A DNA stretch of 44,164 bases from Cryomorphaceae bacterium (GCA_021298655.1 JAJTFK010000009.1:856-45019); one strand, 5' to 3'. Numbered from the stretch's first letter, positions 1 through 8,581 are shown. Notes: generated by a model not told the origin, from the letters alone. Translations and numbers: made by a program.

Positions 1-1783
1 GGGCCACGCGCAGGTCGAGCGGCGCAAACTGGTCGTAGGTAACTTCAGGCGCGAAGGGCGTAAGGGCGGGCAGTTCCGGTTCCATAGATGCAGGTTGGTT
101 GGCCGCAGCGGCGGCTTCGAGCTTGGCGCGCTGGTCGGCCACCTGCTCGTCTTCGATTTTTTGAAAGAGCAGCGAGGCCTCGCCGAGGGCGGTGCCGTCG
201 GGAATCCATGGACCCGCGGTCGCGAGGTCAGCCCAAGACAGGGCGGGGGCTCCGCCGAGCATGCTTCGGATGCGTTCCGCGGTAAACGGCATAAAGGCTT
301 CAAATGCCGTAGCTAGGGCGGCCACGAGCTGGGTCGCCACGCCGAGGATGGCGGCGGCGCGCTCCGGATCGGTTTTCACGACCTGCCAGGGCGCCTCGTC
401 GGCCAGGTACTTGTTGCCCACGCGGGCCAAATCCATGGCGTGGCCTAGGGCTTCGCGGAACTTAAACGCTGCAAGCGCTTCACCGATGCGCGCGGATTGG
501 GCCGCCACGGCCTGCATCGCCTCCAGGTCTTGAGGCGCGGAACCCGGCGCCGGCACGACTCCGCCACAGAATTTGTGGTTGAGCACCATCACGCGGTTGA
601 CCAGGTTGCCGAGCACGGCCACCAGCTCCGAATTGTTGCGCTGCTGAAAGTCCGCCCAGGTAAAGTCGTTGTCCTTGGTTTCGGGCATCGTCGCGGTCAG
701 CACGTAGCGCAGCACGTCCTGCTGGCCGGGGAAGTCCGCCAAGTACTCGTGAAGCCACACGGCCCAGTTGCGCGAGGTCGAAAGCTTTTGGCCCTCAAGG
801 TTCAAAAACTCGTTGGCCGGAACCTGGTCGGGCAAAATGTAGCCGCCGTGCTGCATCAAAATCGCCGGGAAAATCACGCAGTGAAAGACGATGTTGTCCT
901 TGCCGATGAAGTGAATCAGGCGGGTCGACGGGTCCTTCCACCAGGTTTCCCAGTCGTCGCCTTTGAGCTCCTGGGTGGCGGTGATGTAGCCCAAGGGGGC
1001 GTCAAACCAGACGTAGAGCACCTTGCCGTCGGCGCCTTCGACCGGAACCGGAACGCCCCAGTCCAGGTCCCGCGTCATCGAACGGGGCTGCAGGCCGTCG
1101 CCGGCATCGAGCCAGCTCAGCGTCTGGCCGTAGACGTTGGATTTCCACTCCGGGTGCGAGGTGATGTAGCGCCGCAGGTCGTCCGACAGCTTGTCGAGCG
1201 GCAAAAACCAGTTCGTGGTGGGCTTGAGAACCGGGGTGGCCCCGCTCAGCGTCGAACGCGGATTAATCAAGTCCGTGGGGTTCAGGGTCGCGCCGCACTT
1301 TTCGCACTGGTCGCCGTAGGCCGAATCATGGCTGCAGCGCGGGCAGGTTCCGGTGATGTAGCGGTCGGCCAAGAACTGCTCGGCCTCGGGGTCGAAGTAC
1401 TGGTCGGTTTGCCGCGCTTCAAACACCCCTTTGTCGTAGAGGTTTTTGAAAAACTCGGACGCTACCTGCTTGTGGCGGTCGCTGCTGGTGCGCGAATAGT
1501 GGTCGAAGGCGATGCCAAAGTCCGCCAAGGCGTCGCGCATCATCACGTGGTATCGGTCGACAATTTCGCGCGGAGTCACGCCTTCTTTGCGCGCCTTCAT
1601 GGTGATGGCCATGCCGTGTTCGTCGGAACCGCAGACGAAGGCAACCTCCTCGCCTTTTAAGCGTTTAAAACGCACGTAAATGTCGGACGGCAGGTAGCAC
1701 CCCGCGAGGTGCCCCAAGTGAATGGGCCCGTTTGCGTACGGCAGGGCGGCCGTGACCAAAGTGCGCTTGAATTCCGACGCCAT
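1..1783 (-). CDS. metG: Methionine--tRNA ligase, C-terminal end beyond window
   Basis: Charges tRNA-Met with methionine in the cytosol. The frame is open from the ATG at 1783 to the window edge, giving about 594 residues. The class I HIGH-type signature is HLGH (residues 22-25) after PYANGPI. A CPRC (147-150) and CEKC (160-163) pair forms the zinc knuckle of the connective domain. The KMSKS loop reads KLSTS (333-337). The last visible residues ([12 protein letters not shown]) look like the start of the C-terminal EMAP/tRNA-binding domain, so roughly 90-100 residues should lie outside the window, assuming the usual length of about 690 in Bacteroidota. The start is fixed by TACCTTTG ending 4 nt upstream. 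It is divergent from the LD-carboxypeptidase with only 31 bp between the two genes. Confidence 0.97.
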   Translation of the reverse strand, partial: MASEFKRTLVTAALPYANGPIHLGHLAGCYLPSDIYVRFKRLKGEEVAFVCGSDEHGMAITMKARKEGVTPREIVDRYHVMMRDALADFGIAFDHYSRTSSDRHKQVASEFFKNLYDKGVFEARQTDQYFDPEAEQFLADRYITGTCPRCSHDSAYGDQCEKCGATLNPTDLINPRSTLSGATPVLKPTTNWFLPLDKLSDDLRRYITSHPEWKSNVYGQTLSWLDAGDGLQPRSMTRDLDWGVPVPVEGADGKVLYVWFDAPLGYITATQELKGDDWETWWKDPSTRLIHFIGKDNIVFHCVIFPAILMQHGGYILPDQVPANEFLNLEGQKLSTSRNWAVWLHEYLADFPGQQDVLRYVLTATMPETKDNDFTWADFQQRNNSELVAVLGNLVNRVMVLNHKFCGGVVPAPGSAPQDLEAMQAVAAQSARIGEALAAFKFREALGHAMDLARVGNKYLADEAPWQVVKTDPERAAAILGVATQLVAALATAFEAFMPFTAERIRSMLGGAPALSWADLATAGPWIPDGTALGEASLLFQKIEDEQVADQRAKLEAAAAANQPASMEPELPALTPFAPEVTYDQFAPLDLRVA

Positions 1784-1787
1784 AGCA

Positions 1788-1795
1788 CAAAGGTA
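1788..1795 (-). promoter_or_regulatory. -7 promoter element of metG
   Basis: On the minus strand this reads TACCTTTG, a full match to the Bacteroidota -7 consensus TAnnTTTG. It is separated from the metG ATG by the 4 nt TGCT. That geometry predicts transcription starting at or next to the start codon. No clear -33 TTG element was seen. Confidence 0.7.
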
Positions 1796-1798
1796 AAC

Positions 1799-1806
1799 TA
1801 CCTTGG
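1799..1806 (+). promoter_or_regulatory. Probable -7 element of the LD-carboxypeptidase gene
   Basis: TACCTTGG matches TAnnTTTG at five of the six fixed positions. It ends 8 nt before the ATG at 1815. It lies only 3 bp from the divergent metG element, so the two -7 boxes are nearly adjacent. Confidence 0.45.
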
Positions 1807-1814
1807 GGGCCGCA

Positions 1815-2714
1815 ATGATTCGCATTCCCGCATTCCTCAAGCCCGGAGATCGGGTCGCCCTGATCAGCCCGAGTCGCTTCGCCGAGCCGGAGCAAGTTGC
1901 TGCCGCCCAAGCTTTTACCAAAGCCCACGGCTACGAATTGGTCGAGGCCCCGGGGCTGGGCGGGTCCGACGGCCAATTGGGCGGAACCGACGCAGACCGC
2001 GCCGCGCAGCTCAACTGGGCCCTTTCGGAACCTTCGGTGCGCGCTGTTTGGGGCGTTCGGGGCGGCTACGGCGCCGTGCGCGCGGTCGACCTCGTGGATT
2101 GGTCGCTGCTGCATCGCGATCCCAAATGGTTAATCGGGTTCAGCGACTTTACGGTATTGCTGAGCGAATCCCTGCAGCACCGCACCGCAGCCTTGCACGG
2201 ACCGATGGCCATACAGCTTGCGCGCAACGCCACGCCCGAAACGTTTCAAGCGCTTGCCGACGCCCTGCGCGGAGCTCCTTGGACGCTCGAATCGCCCCGT
2301 GCTGCAGAAGAACTTCGGGTGCGCGGACCGCTCGTCGGCGGAAACCTTTCGGTGCTGTACAGCCTGCTGGGCTCGCCCAGTTTTCCGGATCTGCGCGGCT
2401 GCATCTTGGCCCTTGAAGACCTGGACGAATACCACTACCACCTCGACCGGATGATGCAGGGACTTCGCCGCGCTGGCGTGTTCGAGGGCCTTGCCGCCGT
2501 GGTTGCCGGAGACTTCAGCGACCTCAAGGACCACGAACGACCCTTCGGCCGCACGTGGTCCCAAATTCTTCGCGAGGCCGTTCCCGCGCCGATTCCCGTG
2601 GTCGAAGGCTTTGGATTCGGACACGAAAACCGCAATCTTACGTTTATCCACGGCTTGACCCACGAGCTTGCCGCAACTTCGGGGCATGCCACACTACGCC
2701 CCCTCCTGCCCTGA
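1815..2714 (+). CDS. LD-carboxypeptidase (peptidase S66, LdcA-like)
   Basis: Predicted serine LD-carboxypeptidase that trims the terminal D-Ala from muropeptide tetrapeptides during murein recycling. It has 299 residues, normal for the family. The nucleophile sits in GFSDFT (Ser110), the acid in LALEDLDE (Glu201) and the base in FIHGLTHE (His279). The WGVRGGYG motif (79-86) is also typical. I chose the ATG at 1815. An in-frame TTG at 1803 overlaps the probable -7 box and is unlikely to be used. The product has no obvious signal peptide, consistent with cytosolic recycling. Its 3' end overlaps the next gene by 29 bp. MurI and MurQ elsewhere in the window serve related murein steps. Confidence 0.93.
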   Translation: MIRIPAFLKPGDRVALISPSRFAEPEQVAAAQAFTKAHGYELVEAPGLGGSDGQLGGTDADRAAQLNWALSEPSVRAVWGVRGGYGAVRAVDLVDWSLLHRDPKWLIGFSDFTVLLSESLQHRTAALHGPMAIQLARNATPETFQALADALRGAPWTLESPRAAEELRVRGPLVGGNLSVLYSLLGSPSFPDLRGCILALEDLDEYHYHLDRMMQGLRRAGVFEGLAAVVAGDFSDLKDHERPFGRTWSQILREAVPAPIPVVEGFGFGHENRNLTFIHGLTHELAATSGHATLRPLLP

Positions 2715-3117
2715 ACCCAAGCCGGACGCCATTCCGGCTAATCCCCTTGTGCGCGCTTTGGCGCCGTATGCCCGGCGGAATCGGGGTCTTGAAGCCGAAG
2801 GGGTAGCCATTGCCCACTACGAAGCGCTTGGCTACCGCGTGCTGGCCAAAAACTGGCGCTGCCGGCGCTTTGAGGTCGACCTGATTCTCGAGCATGCGGC
2901 GAGCGGAACCTGGGTCGCCGCCGAAGTCAAGTTCCAATCCCGCCTCACCGATTTCGCCCCCTGGAATCGCCCGCAACTGCACAGAATTCAGCGCGCCGCC
3001 GCCGCGTTTGGACGGCAAAAAGGCCACCGCGGAACCTGGCGCATTGACTTGGTTCGCTGCCACGGTTCACCCGTTCGGGTGGTCGAGGTGCGCGAAGCCG
3101 GTTGGCCCAATGTTTAG
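2686..3117 (+). CDS. YraN/UPF0102 family endonuclease-fold protein
   Basis: This 143-residue protein resembles the YraN (UPF0102) family, which has a Holliday-junction-resolvase-like nuclease fold and a poorly known role. Family features are the GLEAEGVAIAHYEALGYRVL stretch, the NWRCRRFEVDLI segment (family: NWR..GEIDLI) and AAEVKFQ (family: VEVK.R), which together supply the Glu/Asp/Glu-x-Lys set of the fold. The ATG at 2686 fits the family N-terminus best. A further upstream in-frame TTG at 2668 would lengthen the overlap with the LD-carboxypeptidase. It is probably cotranscribed with that gene. The C-terminus is short and ordinary. Biochemical function cannot be stated from the sequence. 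Confidence 0.85.
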   Translation: MPHYAPSCPEPKPDAIPANPLVRALAPYARRNRGLEAEGVAIAHYEALGYRVLAKNWRCRRFEVDLILEHAASGTWVAAEVKFQSRLTDFAPWNRPQLHRIQRAAAAFGRQKGHRGTWRIDLVRCHGSPVRVVEVREAGWPNV

Positions 3118-3139
3118 TTACTAGTTGCTGGTTACTAGT
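3117..3139 (+). repeat. Direct repeat of GTTACTAGT
   Basis: GTTACTAGT occurs at 3117-3125 and again at 3131-3139, separated by TGCTG. Each copy contains the palindrome ACTAGT. The repeat fills the 38 bp gap between the yraN-like stop and the rluB-type gene and lies just upstream of its -7 box. Confidence 0.6.
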
Positions 3140-3143
3140 GCAC

Positions 3144-3151
3144 TAACTTTG
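3144..3151 (+). promoter_or_regulatory. -7 promoter element of the pseudouridine synthase gene
   Basis: TAACTTTG matches TAnnTTTG fully and ends 4 nt (CAGC) before a GTG codon at 3156. The position supports the GTG as the start. Confidence 0.65.
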
Positions 3152-3155
3152 CAGC

Positions 3156-4400
3156 GTGAATTCACGCAAACCCCGGCCCAGCGGCGCACCAGGTGCGCCC
3201 AAGCCCAAGCCCGCTGCGAAGCGGCCTGCCGCACGAGGTGAACGTCCTGACGCCGAAGGCTCAGGAGATGCTCCGCGCCGCGCTTCCGCACGCCCTAGCA
3301 ACCGCAGTTTTGATCGAGCTCCGCGCGAAGCGAGCGAGCCAAGAAACCAACGACCTACCGAGCCGCGGGGCGATCGCCCCGCACGCCCCAGCCGTCCCGG
3401 TGGAGCCACCAAGACCTTCGGCCCGAAAAAAGAATTCCGCAGCAGCGAAGCCCGAGGCGCACGCCCCAGCCGACCGGCGAGCCCACGAGCCAGCGAGCCC
3501 CAAGCTCCCCACGAGCCGTGGAATATGGAAGGACTTGGTCCAAAGCACTTTAGCGGCGAAGGCCGCGTGCACCCGAAATACGGAACCGACGGCCGCGAAC
3601 GAAAGGCCGGCTTCGCCCCAACCGGCTACCGCAAGCAGCCCACGGGCCGCCCAAAATTCAAGACCGCCGAAGAGTACGCGCCCGACAGCGACACGATGCG
3701 CCTGAACCGCTACCTGGCCCATGCCGGAATTTGTTCGCGCCGCGAAGCCGACGAACTCATCGGGCAAGGCCTGGTTACCGTAAACGGCCAAGTGGTGACC
3801 GAAATGGGCTACAAGGTGCAGCCCGGCGACGACGTGCGCTACGCCGGCGAACGCCTCAAAAGCGAGCGCAAGGTGTACGTGCTGCTCAACAAGCCCAAGG
3901 GCTTTATCACGACGGTGGACGACGAGCGCGCCCGCAAAACCGTGATGGACCTGGTCGCCAATGCCTGCCGCGAACGCATTTACCCAGTCGGACGCCTGGA
4001 CCGAGCCACTACCGGCGTGCTGCTGCTCACGAACGACGGCGCCATGGCCAAGAAGCTGACCCACCCGAGCCACGGCGCGAAGAAAATTTACCACGTTACC
4101 CTGGACAAACCATTCAGCCCGGCCGATGCCGACCGACTCAAGCGCGGCATCAAGCTGGACGACGGCCCGGCCCAGGTGGACCAACTCGAGTTTCCGGATC
4201 CCGAAAATCCGTTTGAAGTAGGCGTAGAAATCCACATTGGGCGCAACCGCATCGTGCGCCGCATGTTTGGTGCGCTGGGCTACGAAGTGGTCAAACTGGA
4301 CCGCACGGTTTTTGCAGGACTGACCAAGAAGAACCTTTCGCGCGGGCAGTACCGTCTGCTCAACGAGAAAGAAATCGCCTTCCTCAAAATTCAGCAGTAA
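3156..4400 (+). CDS. rluB: 23S rRNA pseudouridine synthase, RsuA/RluB family, with long disordered N-terminus
   Basis: Converts a uridine in rRNA to pseudouridine. It has 414 residues from a GTG start, chosen because TAACTTTG ends exactly 4 nt upstream. Residues 1 to about 175 are low complexity, rich in Pro, Arg, Ala, Ser and Gly, and probably disordered. Such basic tails occur in other Bacteroidota homologues. The S4 RNA-binding domain begins at MRLNRYLAHAGICSRREAD (from residue 181). The catalytic domain has GRLDRATTGVLLLTNDG with the nucleophile Asp282, and NRIVRRMFGALGYEV towards the C-terminus. RluB versus RsuA or RluE specificity cannot be settled from sequence alone. The stop codon abuts the ATG of the AsmA-like gene, so the two are translationally linked. 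Confidence 0.92.
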   Translation: MNSRKPRPSGAPGAPKPKPAAKRPAARGERPDAEGSGDAPRRASARPSNRSFDRAPREASEPRNQRPTEPRGDRPARPSRPGGATKTFGPKKEFRSSEARGARPSRPASPRASEPQAPHEPWNMEGLGPKHFSGEGRVHPKYGTDGRERKAGFAPTGYRKQPTGRPKFKTAEEYAPDSDTMRLNRYLAHAGICSRREADELIGQGLVTVNGQVVTEMGYKVQPGDDVRYAGERLKSERKVYVLLNKPKGFITTVDDERARKTVMDLVANACRERIYPVGRLDRATTGVLLLTNDGAMAKKLTHPSHGAKKIYHVTLDKPFSPADADRLKRGIKLDDGPAQVDQLEFPDPENPFEVGVEIHIGRNRIVRRMFGALGYEVVKLDRTVFAGLTKKNLSRGQYRLLNEKEIAFLKIQQ

Positions 4401-6929
4401 ATGCGCCGCACCCTCCGCATCCTCCTATGGGTTTTGGCCGTCTTCACGGCGGCCCTGGGCGGATTGGCGGGCTACGTGTACACCCACCAGGACGAACTCA
4501 AGGCGGCCATGTTGGCGGCGGTCAACGAGCGCCTGAACAGTCCGGTCCAGATTGGCGGACTGGAGGTAGACCTCTGGGGGCGCTTCCCGGACGTGTCGCT
4601 GCGCTTCGACCGCGTGCTGATTCCCGATCCGCAGATTCCGAGCGACAGCCTGGCCTACGCGGCGTCCATCTACGCGCAATTTGACCTGATGAAGGCCGTT
4701 CGCGGAACCTACGTGCTGCAGCGCATCACCCTAAAAGACGGGAGGTTAAAGCTCCGCTGGAACGAGGACGGAACGAACAACTACGGCATTTTTAAAGAAG
4801 ACTCCGCCTCGACCGGCCAAACGACGGTGCAGCTTGACAAGGTGACGTTGCTCAACACCCGGGTAACCTTGAGCGGACACGGAACGCCGCCGTGGAGCCA
4901 GACTTTTCTCGCGGAACGGGTGCGCGCCCGAGGCCAACTCGACGCCGACGCCTTCGCGGCCGAACTCGACTGGGAACTGTGGATTCCCAACCTGGCCGCC
5001 CGCCCGATTCGCGTCGAGGGCAGCGCCGAAATGAACGGGTCGGACGGGCAATTTGCCGTGCCGCGCGGCGTACTGAACGTAGCGGGATGGGACCTCGACC
5101 TCAGCGGGGAACTCCGCGACGGCCTGGGTTCGTGGACGATGACCGCCAACGACCTCGACGTGGCCAAGGTGGTTTCGCTGATTCCGGCGGCCCTGCTGCC
5201 CGACCCCGAAACCCTGAGCCTTGACGGCACGGTCAGTCTGAAGGCCAAGGCCGTGACTACCGCCGAAGGCAGCCGCGTCATCGCCGACGCCCGCTGGACC
5301 AACGGCAGCCTCAAGTCGGGCGCATTTGATTTTAAGGGCATTGCCGCGGCGGTACACGTCGACAACGGGCCGCAAGCCCGGGCAGGCAGTACCGAATTTC
5401 GCATCGACGTCTCGAGCGCACAAGGCAATTCCAGTTCGGTACAAGGGCAATTCTCGCTGCGGAACCTGGATGCTCCCGAACTTCGCTACGCAGGGACCGT
5501 CGACGTGGAACTCGCCGAGTTTCTGCGCTGGATCGACGTCACCACCTGGGAAGAGGCCGGCGGTCGGGCGCGCGGAACCCTGGGTTTTGCGCAAACGTAT
5601 CCGAGCCTCGAAGCCATGGGCAATCAAGGCGTTTGGGGCGGAATGTGGTCGGGCAGCCTTAGCCTGAGCGAAGGTACCTGGCGGCCGCAGGGCACGAAAA
5701 TACCCGTAAAGGTTGGCGGAGGTCAATTGGAGCTCGAGGGCCAAAACCTTAAACTCGAAGGACTTCGGCTTCAAATTGGCCAATCGGACCTCAGCGTGAG
5801 CGGTCAAATCCGCAACGTGCTCAACGACGAGGGCATGGTCCACGATCTGCGCATCGCATCCAAGCAGCTGCACGCCAGCGAACTCCTGGAAACCGAGGTG
5901 TGGAACGCTGCGTGGACGGGCCCTGAAGACCCCAATGAGCCCGAATTCAACGACCCCTATCGCGTGGAGCTTCGCGCCGGACGCGTTCACTACGCCGACC
6001 TTCATCTTGCGGACGTTCAGACGGTACTCATTGGTCGCGGACTGAACTTCAGCTTTAGCCAAGCCCTCGCCAGCCTCGGCGGAGGCCAGGTCCGTGGCCA
6101 AGGTGAATGGACGGCCGCCCAGCCGGACGGAGGCCACCTGAAGACCCAGCTTCAGCTGCAGCGCGTGCGCGTAAATACCCTGCTTCGCGAAGTAAACAAC
6201 TTCAATCAACGCGCCTTAACCGCCGAACAGGTCGAGGGCATCCTCGACGCGTCCATCAACCTTCAGCTTGATTTTGACGCGAACTTCGACTGGGTTCCGG
6301 CCAGCCTGATTGCCGAAGTGCAGTTCAACGTGGAAAACGGACGGCTCCGCAACGTCGACGCCCTGCAGCAGCTCGCGCGCTTTGCCGAAGTCGACGCCTT
6401 GAAGGACGTGCGCTTTGCGCCGGTGCGCAACACGATCTACATTTCGCAGCAGCGCGTATTGATTCCCGAGATGCTCCTGGAAAACAACGCCCTGCAGCTA
6501 AAAGTCGCCGGCACCCACGGCTTTGACCAGGTCGTCGATTACCGATTCCAGCTGCTGCTCCGCGAACTGCTGGGCGGATCCAAGCCCAAGCGAAGCAAGG
6601 CACTGGACTCCTACATCACCGAAGAGTCCACCCGCGGCCCCGTTTGGGTACCCATCCGCGCTACCGGTCCCATGGAAAAACTGAGCATCAAACTCGACGG
6701 TCAATCGCTAAAAAAAGACGTAACGGACGGCGTAAAGCAGGACTGGGAAAAGCAGGCCAGCGAAATTAAAAACGCGGTAAAACCCGCAGAATATCAAAGT
6801 GTTGCCCCCGAAAAGAAGTACCAGTTTGAGTGGAACGACGGCGACGAAGACACGAGTCGTTCGATCAATGAGCCGGATCGTTCGCGCAGCCAATTGCCTC
6901 GACTCCGCCGCAAGGGTGGCGGCGGCTAA
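4401..6929 (+). CDS. AsmA-like outer-membrane biogenesis protein
   Basis: Large (842 residues) AsmA-family protein. Members are anchored in the inner membrane and span the periplasm as long beta-rich bridges that are thought to move phospholipid or help envelope assembly. One hydrophobic helix lies at about residues 5-27. An AsmA-typical N-terminal domain follows (AAVNERLNSPVQIGGLEVDL, then SLRFDRVLI). A long repetitive beta-strand region and an AsmA_2-like C-terminal part containing NVENGRLRNVDALQQLARFA complete it. The final 70-100 residues are charged and end in RKGGGG, probably a flexible tail. It starts directly after the pseudouridine synthase stop with no gap. The family call is solid; the precise substrate is unknown. 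Confidence 0.85.
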   Translation: MRRTLRILLWVLAVFTAALGGLAGYVYTHQDELKAAMLAAVNERLNSPVQIGGLEVDLWGRFPDVSLRFDRVLIPDPQIPSDSLAYAASIYAQFDLMKAVRGTYVLQRITLKDGRLKLRWNEDGTNNYGIFKEDSASTGQTTVQLDKVTLLNTRVTLSGHGTPPWSQTFLAERVRARGQLDADAFAAELDWELWIPNLAARPIRVEGSAEMNGSDGQFAVPRGVLNVAGWDLDLSGELRDGLGSWTMTANDLDVAKVVSLIPAALLPDPETLSLDGTVSLKAKAVTTAEGSRVIADARWTNGSLKSGAFDFKGIAAAVHVDNGPQARAGSTEFRIDVSSAQGNSSSVQGQFSLRNLDAPELRYAGTVDVELAEFLRWIDVTTWEEAGGRARGTLGFAQTYPSLEAMGNQGVWGGMWSGSLSLSEGTWRPQGTKIPVKVGGGQLELEGQNLKLEGLRLQIGQSDLSVSGQIRNVLNDEGMVHDLRIASKQLHASELLETEVWNAAWTGPEDPNEPEFNDPYRVELRAGRVHYADLHLADVQTVLIGRGLNFSFSQALASLGGGQVRGQGEWTAAQPDGGHLKTQLQLQRVRVNTLLREVNNFNQRALTAEQVEGILDASINLQLDFDANFDWVPASLIAEVQFNVENGRLRNVDALQQLARFAEVDALKDVRFAPVRNTIYISQQRVLIPEMLLENNALQLKVAGTHGFDQVVDYRFQLLLRELLGGSKPKRSKALDSYITEESTRGPVWVPIRATGPMEKLSIKLDGQSLKKDVTDGVKQDWEKQASEIKNAVKPAEYQSVAPEKKYQFEWNDGDEDTSRSINEPDRSRSQLPRLRRKGGGG

Positions 6930-6939
6930 ATAATCCGTA

Positions 6940-6947
6940 TATATTTG
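6940..6947 (+). promoter_or_regulatory. Probable -7 element of the CHU_C-domain gene
   Basis: TATATTTG matches TAnnTTTG and lies in an AT-rich island in otherwise GC-rich DNA. It ends 8 nt before the ATG at 6956, so the predicted leader is only a few nucleotides. Confidence 0.5.
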
Positions 6948-6955
6948 TTTTAGTT

Positions 6956-7333
6956 ATGCGCCGTATTCTCGTTGTTCTGTTGCTGGCCGTTGCGGCCCCC
7001 GTTTTTGGTCAAACCGGTCCCAATCCGACCGAAGTATGCGGCGTTTTTGCGCCCAACGCCTTCACCCCCAACCGCGACAACACCAACGATTTGTTTGGCG
7101 TGGTGGTTTCGGAGGCCTGCGAAATGGTAACCTACCAGCTTCGGGTTTTTGACCGCTACGGACGCCTGGTATTCGAGTCCAGCGACCCGCGCGACCGATG
7201 GGACGGCAACTACAACGGCCGCGCCATGAAGGAGGGCACCTACCTCTGGCAGCTCAACGCTACCTACGTCGATCCCGACGGCACCAACCAGGTTCGCTTG
7301 GCCGAGCAGGGTTCGGTGGTTTTGATCCGCTAA
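6956..7333 (+). CDS. Stand-alone T9SS type B (CHU_C) sorting-domain protein
   Basis: This is a 125-residue exported protein that is almost entirely a gliding-motility-associated C-terminal domain (CHU_C, type B T9SS sorting signal). A signal peptide covers about residues 1-18 (ending APVFG). A short linker with Cys28 follows, then the hallmark NAFTPNRDNTNDLF, the RVFDRYGRLVFES core and DRWDGNYNGRAMKEGTYLW. In most proteins this domain follows hundreds of residues of adhesin or enzyme; here there is no passenger. Cys28 and Cys55 could form a disulfide. It is followed 4 bp later by the DUF2141 gene. It could be a small surface protein in its own right or the remnant of a larger one, but the intact signal peptide and promoter argue for a working gene. 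Confidence 0.85.
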   Translation: MRRILVVLLLAVAAPVFGQTGPNPTEVCGVFAPNAFTPNRDNTNDLFGVVVSEACEMVTYQLRVFDRYGRLVFESSDPRDRWDGNYNGRAMKEGTYLWQLNATYVDPDGTNQVRLAEQGSVVLIR

Positions 7334-7337
7334 GATC

Positions 7338-7778
7338 ATGTGGGCCAGGCTGGCAAGCCTACTTCTGTTGTTTTTTGGGTTGACCCACCAAGGATCCGCG
7401 CAGCGCGTTCCTCCGCCCGCACTTCGCATTCAGTGCCACGTCAGTTCCGCCGAATGGTCGGACCGCCAACCGGGCGCCGCTTGGCTGGTTTCGCTGCGCA
7501 CCGCCGACGGCAAAGTACTTGAGGAAGTTGTGGTGCCCGCTCAAAGCAACCCCCAGTTGCTCGACTTGGGAAGCCGCCGGTCCGGAACCTACATCGTGGC
7601 GGCCTACTTCGACGCCAACGGAAACCGCAAACTCGACCGCGGCGTGTTCAGCAACCCCGTCGAGCCCTACGCCTTCAGCAACAACGCCCGAAACCGATTC
7701 AGCGAGCCCGACCTTGCCGACCAGCGCTTCACCCACCCCGGGGACCTACAAAAACTGGTGCTAAAACCCGCGTTTTAG
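7338..7778 (+). CDS. DUF2141 family secreted protein
   Basis: This 146-residue protein has a signal peptide (hydrophobic run LASLLLLFFGL, cleavage near QGSA-Q). It carries the DUF2141 signature: AYFDANGNRKLDRGVFSNP followed by EPYAFSNNARNRFSEP, matching the family pattern of F.D.NGNGKLD and EPYGFSNNA. Function is unknown. The DANGNRKLD stretch resembles a calcium-binding loop. The gene starts 4 bp after the CHU_C gene and is probably cotranscribed. Its TAG stop interleaves with the TAA of the convergent hydrolase gene, sharing 4 bp (7775-7778). Confidence 0.8.
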   Translation: MWARLASLLLLFFGLTHQGSAQRVPPPALRIQCHVSSAEWSDRQPGAAWLVSLRTADGKVLEEVVVPAQSNPQLLDLGSRRSGTYIVAAYFDANGNRKLDRGVFSNPVEPYAFSNNARNRFSEPDLADQRFTHPGDLQKLVLKPAF

Positions 7779-8557
7779 GCGCGCAAAAACAAGTTAACCG
7801 CATCCTGAAATGCCTTGGGCTGCTCCGCGTGGACCCAATGACCGGCACCGGCGATGCTCTCGAGCTGCGCGGCGGGGAAATGGGTTAAAATTCCGGACCA
7901 GTCTTCGTCGCGGATGTAGTTGCTGGCAAGCCCCCGAACAAAAAGCGTGGCCCCCACGTACTGATCCAGCGGCCCAAGGGGCTTTCCGATGCGGTCCATG
8001 ATCGATTCCAGCACCGGCAGGTTGCACTTCCAACCCAGCTTTTTTTCGTCGGTCCACTCCAGATTTTTCAGCAAAAATTGGCGGATGCCCCAGTCCGAAA
8101 GTTGCGCCTCGAGGGCCCGATCGGCCTCGGTACGCGAGGCGATTTGATCGAGGTTTAGGCCGCGCATGGCGTCCAAAATGAACTGGTGGTGCGGCGGGTA
8201 GGCACGCGGACCAATATCAACGACCACCAGCCGCTCTACCCAAGACGGGTAGCGCACGGCCAATTCCATGGCCACTTTTCCGCCCATGCTGTGCCCAATC
8301 CAGGCTACGGGCCGGCCGGCGCAATGCGTTTCGGCATAGGCCAGGGCATCCTCAACCAGTTCGGGGTAGCTGTGGCTGGCGGTATGGGGCGAACGGCCGT
8401 GGTTGCGCTGGTCCACCAAGTGAACCTCGAAACCCAGGTCGGCCCAGGTCCGGGCGTGGCTGGCCCAGTTGTCGCCCATTCCAAGAAAACCGTGCAGGAC
8501 GATAAGCGGGCGGCCGCCTTCGCCCAAAATTTTGCTTGAAAGGGTCACCGACGCCAT
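7775..8557 (-). CDS. Alpha/beta-fold hydrolase (YbfF-like esterase)
   Basis: This 260-residue cytosolic alpha/beta hydrolase is related to the YbfF group of acyl esterases. The oxyanion region is VLHGFLGMGDNW (20-31). DQRNHGRSPH (49-58) is typical, the nucleophile elbow is GHSMGG with Ser90, and the base is the His in AGAGHWVHAEQP near the C-terminus. The substrate cannot be named. It has its own -7 box 4 nt before the ATG and lies 24 bp downstream of pdxJ on the same strand, so it may also receive read-through. The stop overlaps the convergent DUF2141 gene by 4 bp. Confidence 0.88.
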   Translation of the reverse strand: MASVTLSSKILGEGGRPLIVLHGFLGMGDNWASHARTWADLGFEVHLVDQRNHGRSPHTASHSYPELVEDALAYAETHCAGRPVAWIGHSMGGKVAMELAVRYPSWVERLVVVDIGPRAYPPHHQFILDAMRGLNLDQIASRTEADRALEAQLSDWGIRQFLLKNLEWTDEKKLGWKCNLPVLESIMDRIGKPLGPLDQYVGATLFVRGLASNYIRDEDWSGILTHFPAAQLESIAGAGHWVHAEQPKAFQDAVNLFLRA

Positions 8558-8561
8558 GCCG

Positions 8562-8569
8562 TAAAGGTA
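8562..8569 (-). promoter_or_regulatory. -7 promoter element of the hydrolase gene
   Basis: TACCTTTA on the minus strand, one change (A for G) from TAnnTTTG. It is 4 nt (CGGC) from the ATG at 8557 and sits inside the 24 bp gap after pdxJ. Confidence 0.55.
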
Positions 8570-8581
8570 GCAAGCGCGGCC

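Noticed and set aside
497-1660. Open frame of 387 codons opposite metG
   Set aside because: Shadow of metG; no recognisable motif.
3117-3139. CRISPR array or attachment site at the GTTACTAGT repeats
   Set aside because: Only two 9 bp copies with a 5 bp spacer, no cas or integrase gene nearby.
4746-6209. Open frame of 487 codons opposite the AsmA-like gene
   Set aside because: Antisense shadow with no family resemblance; the plus-strand frame has the signal anchor and AsmA motifs.
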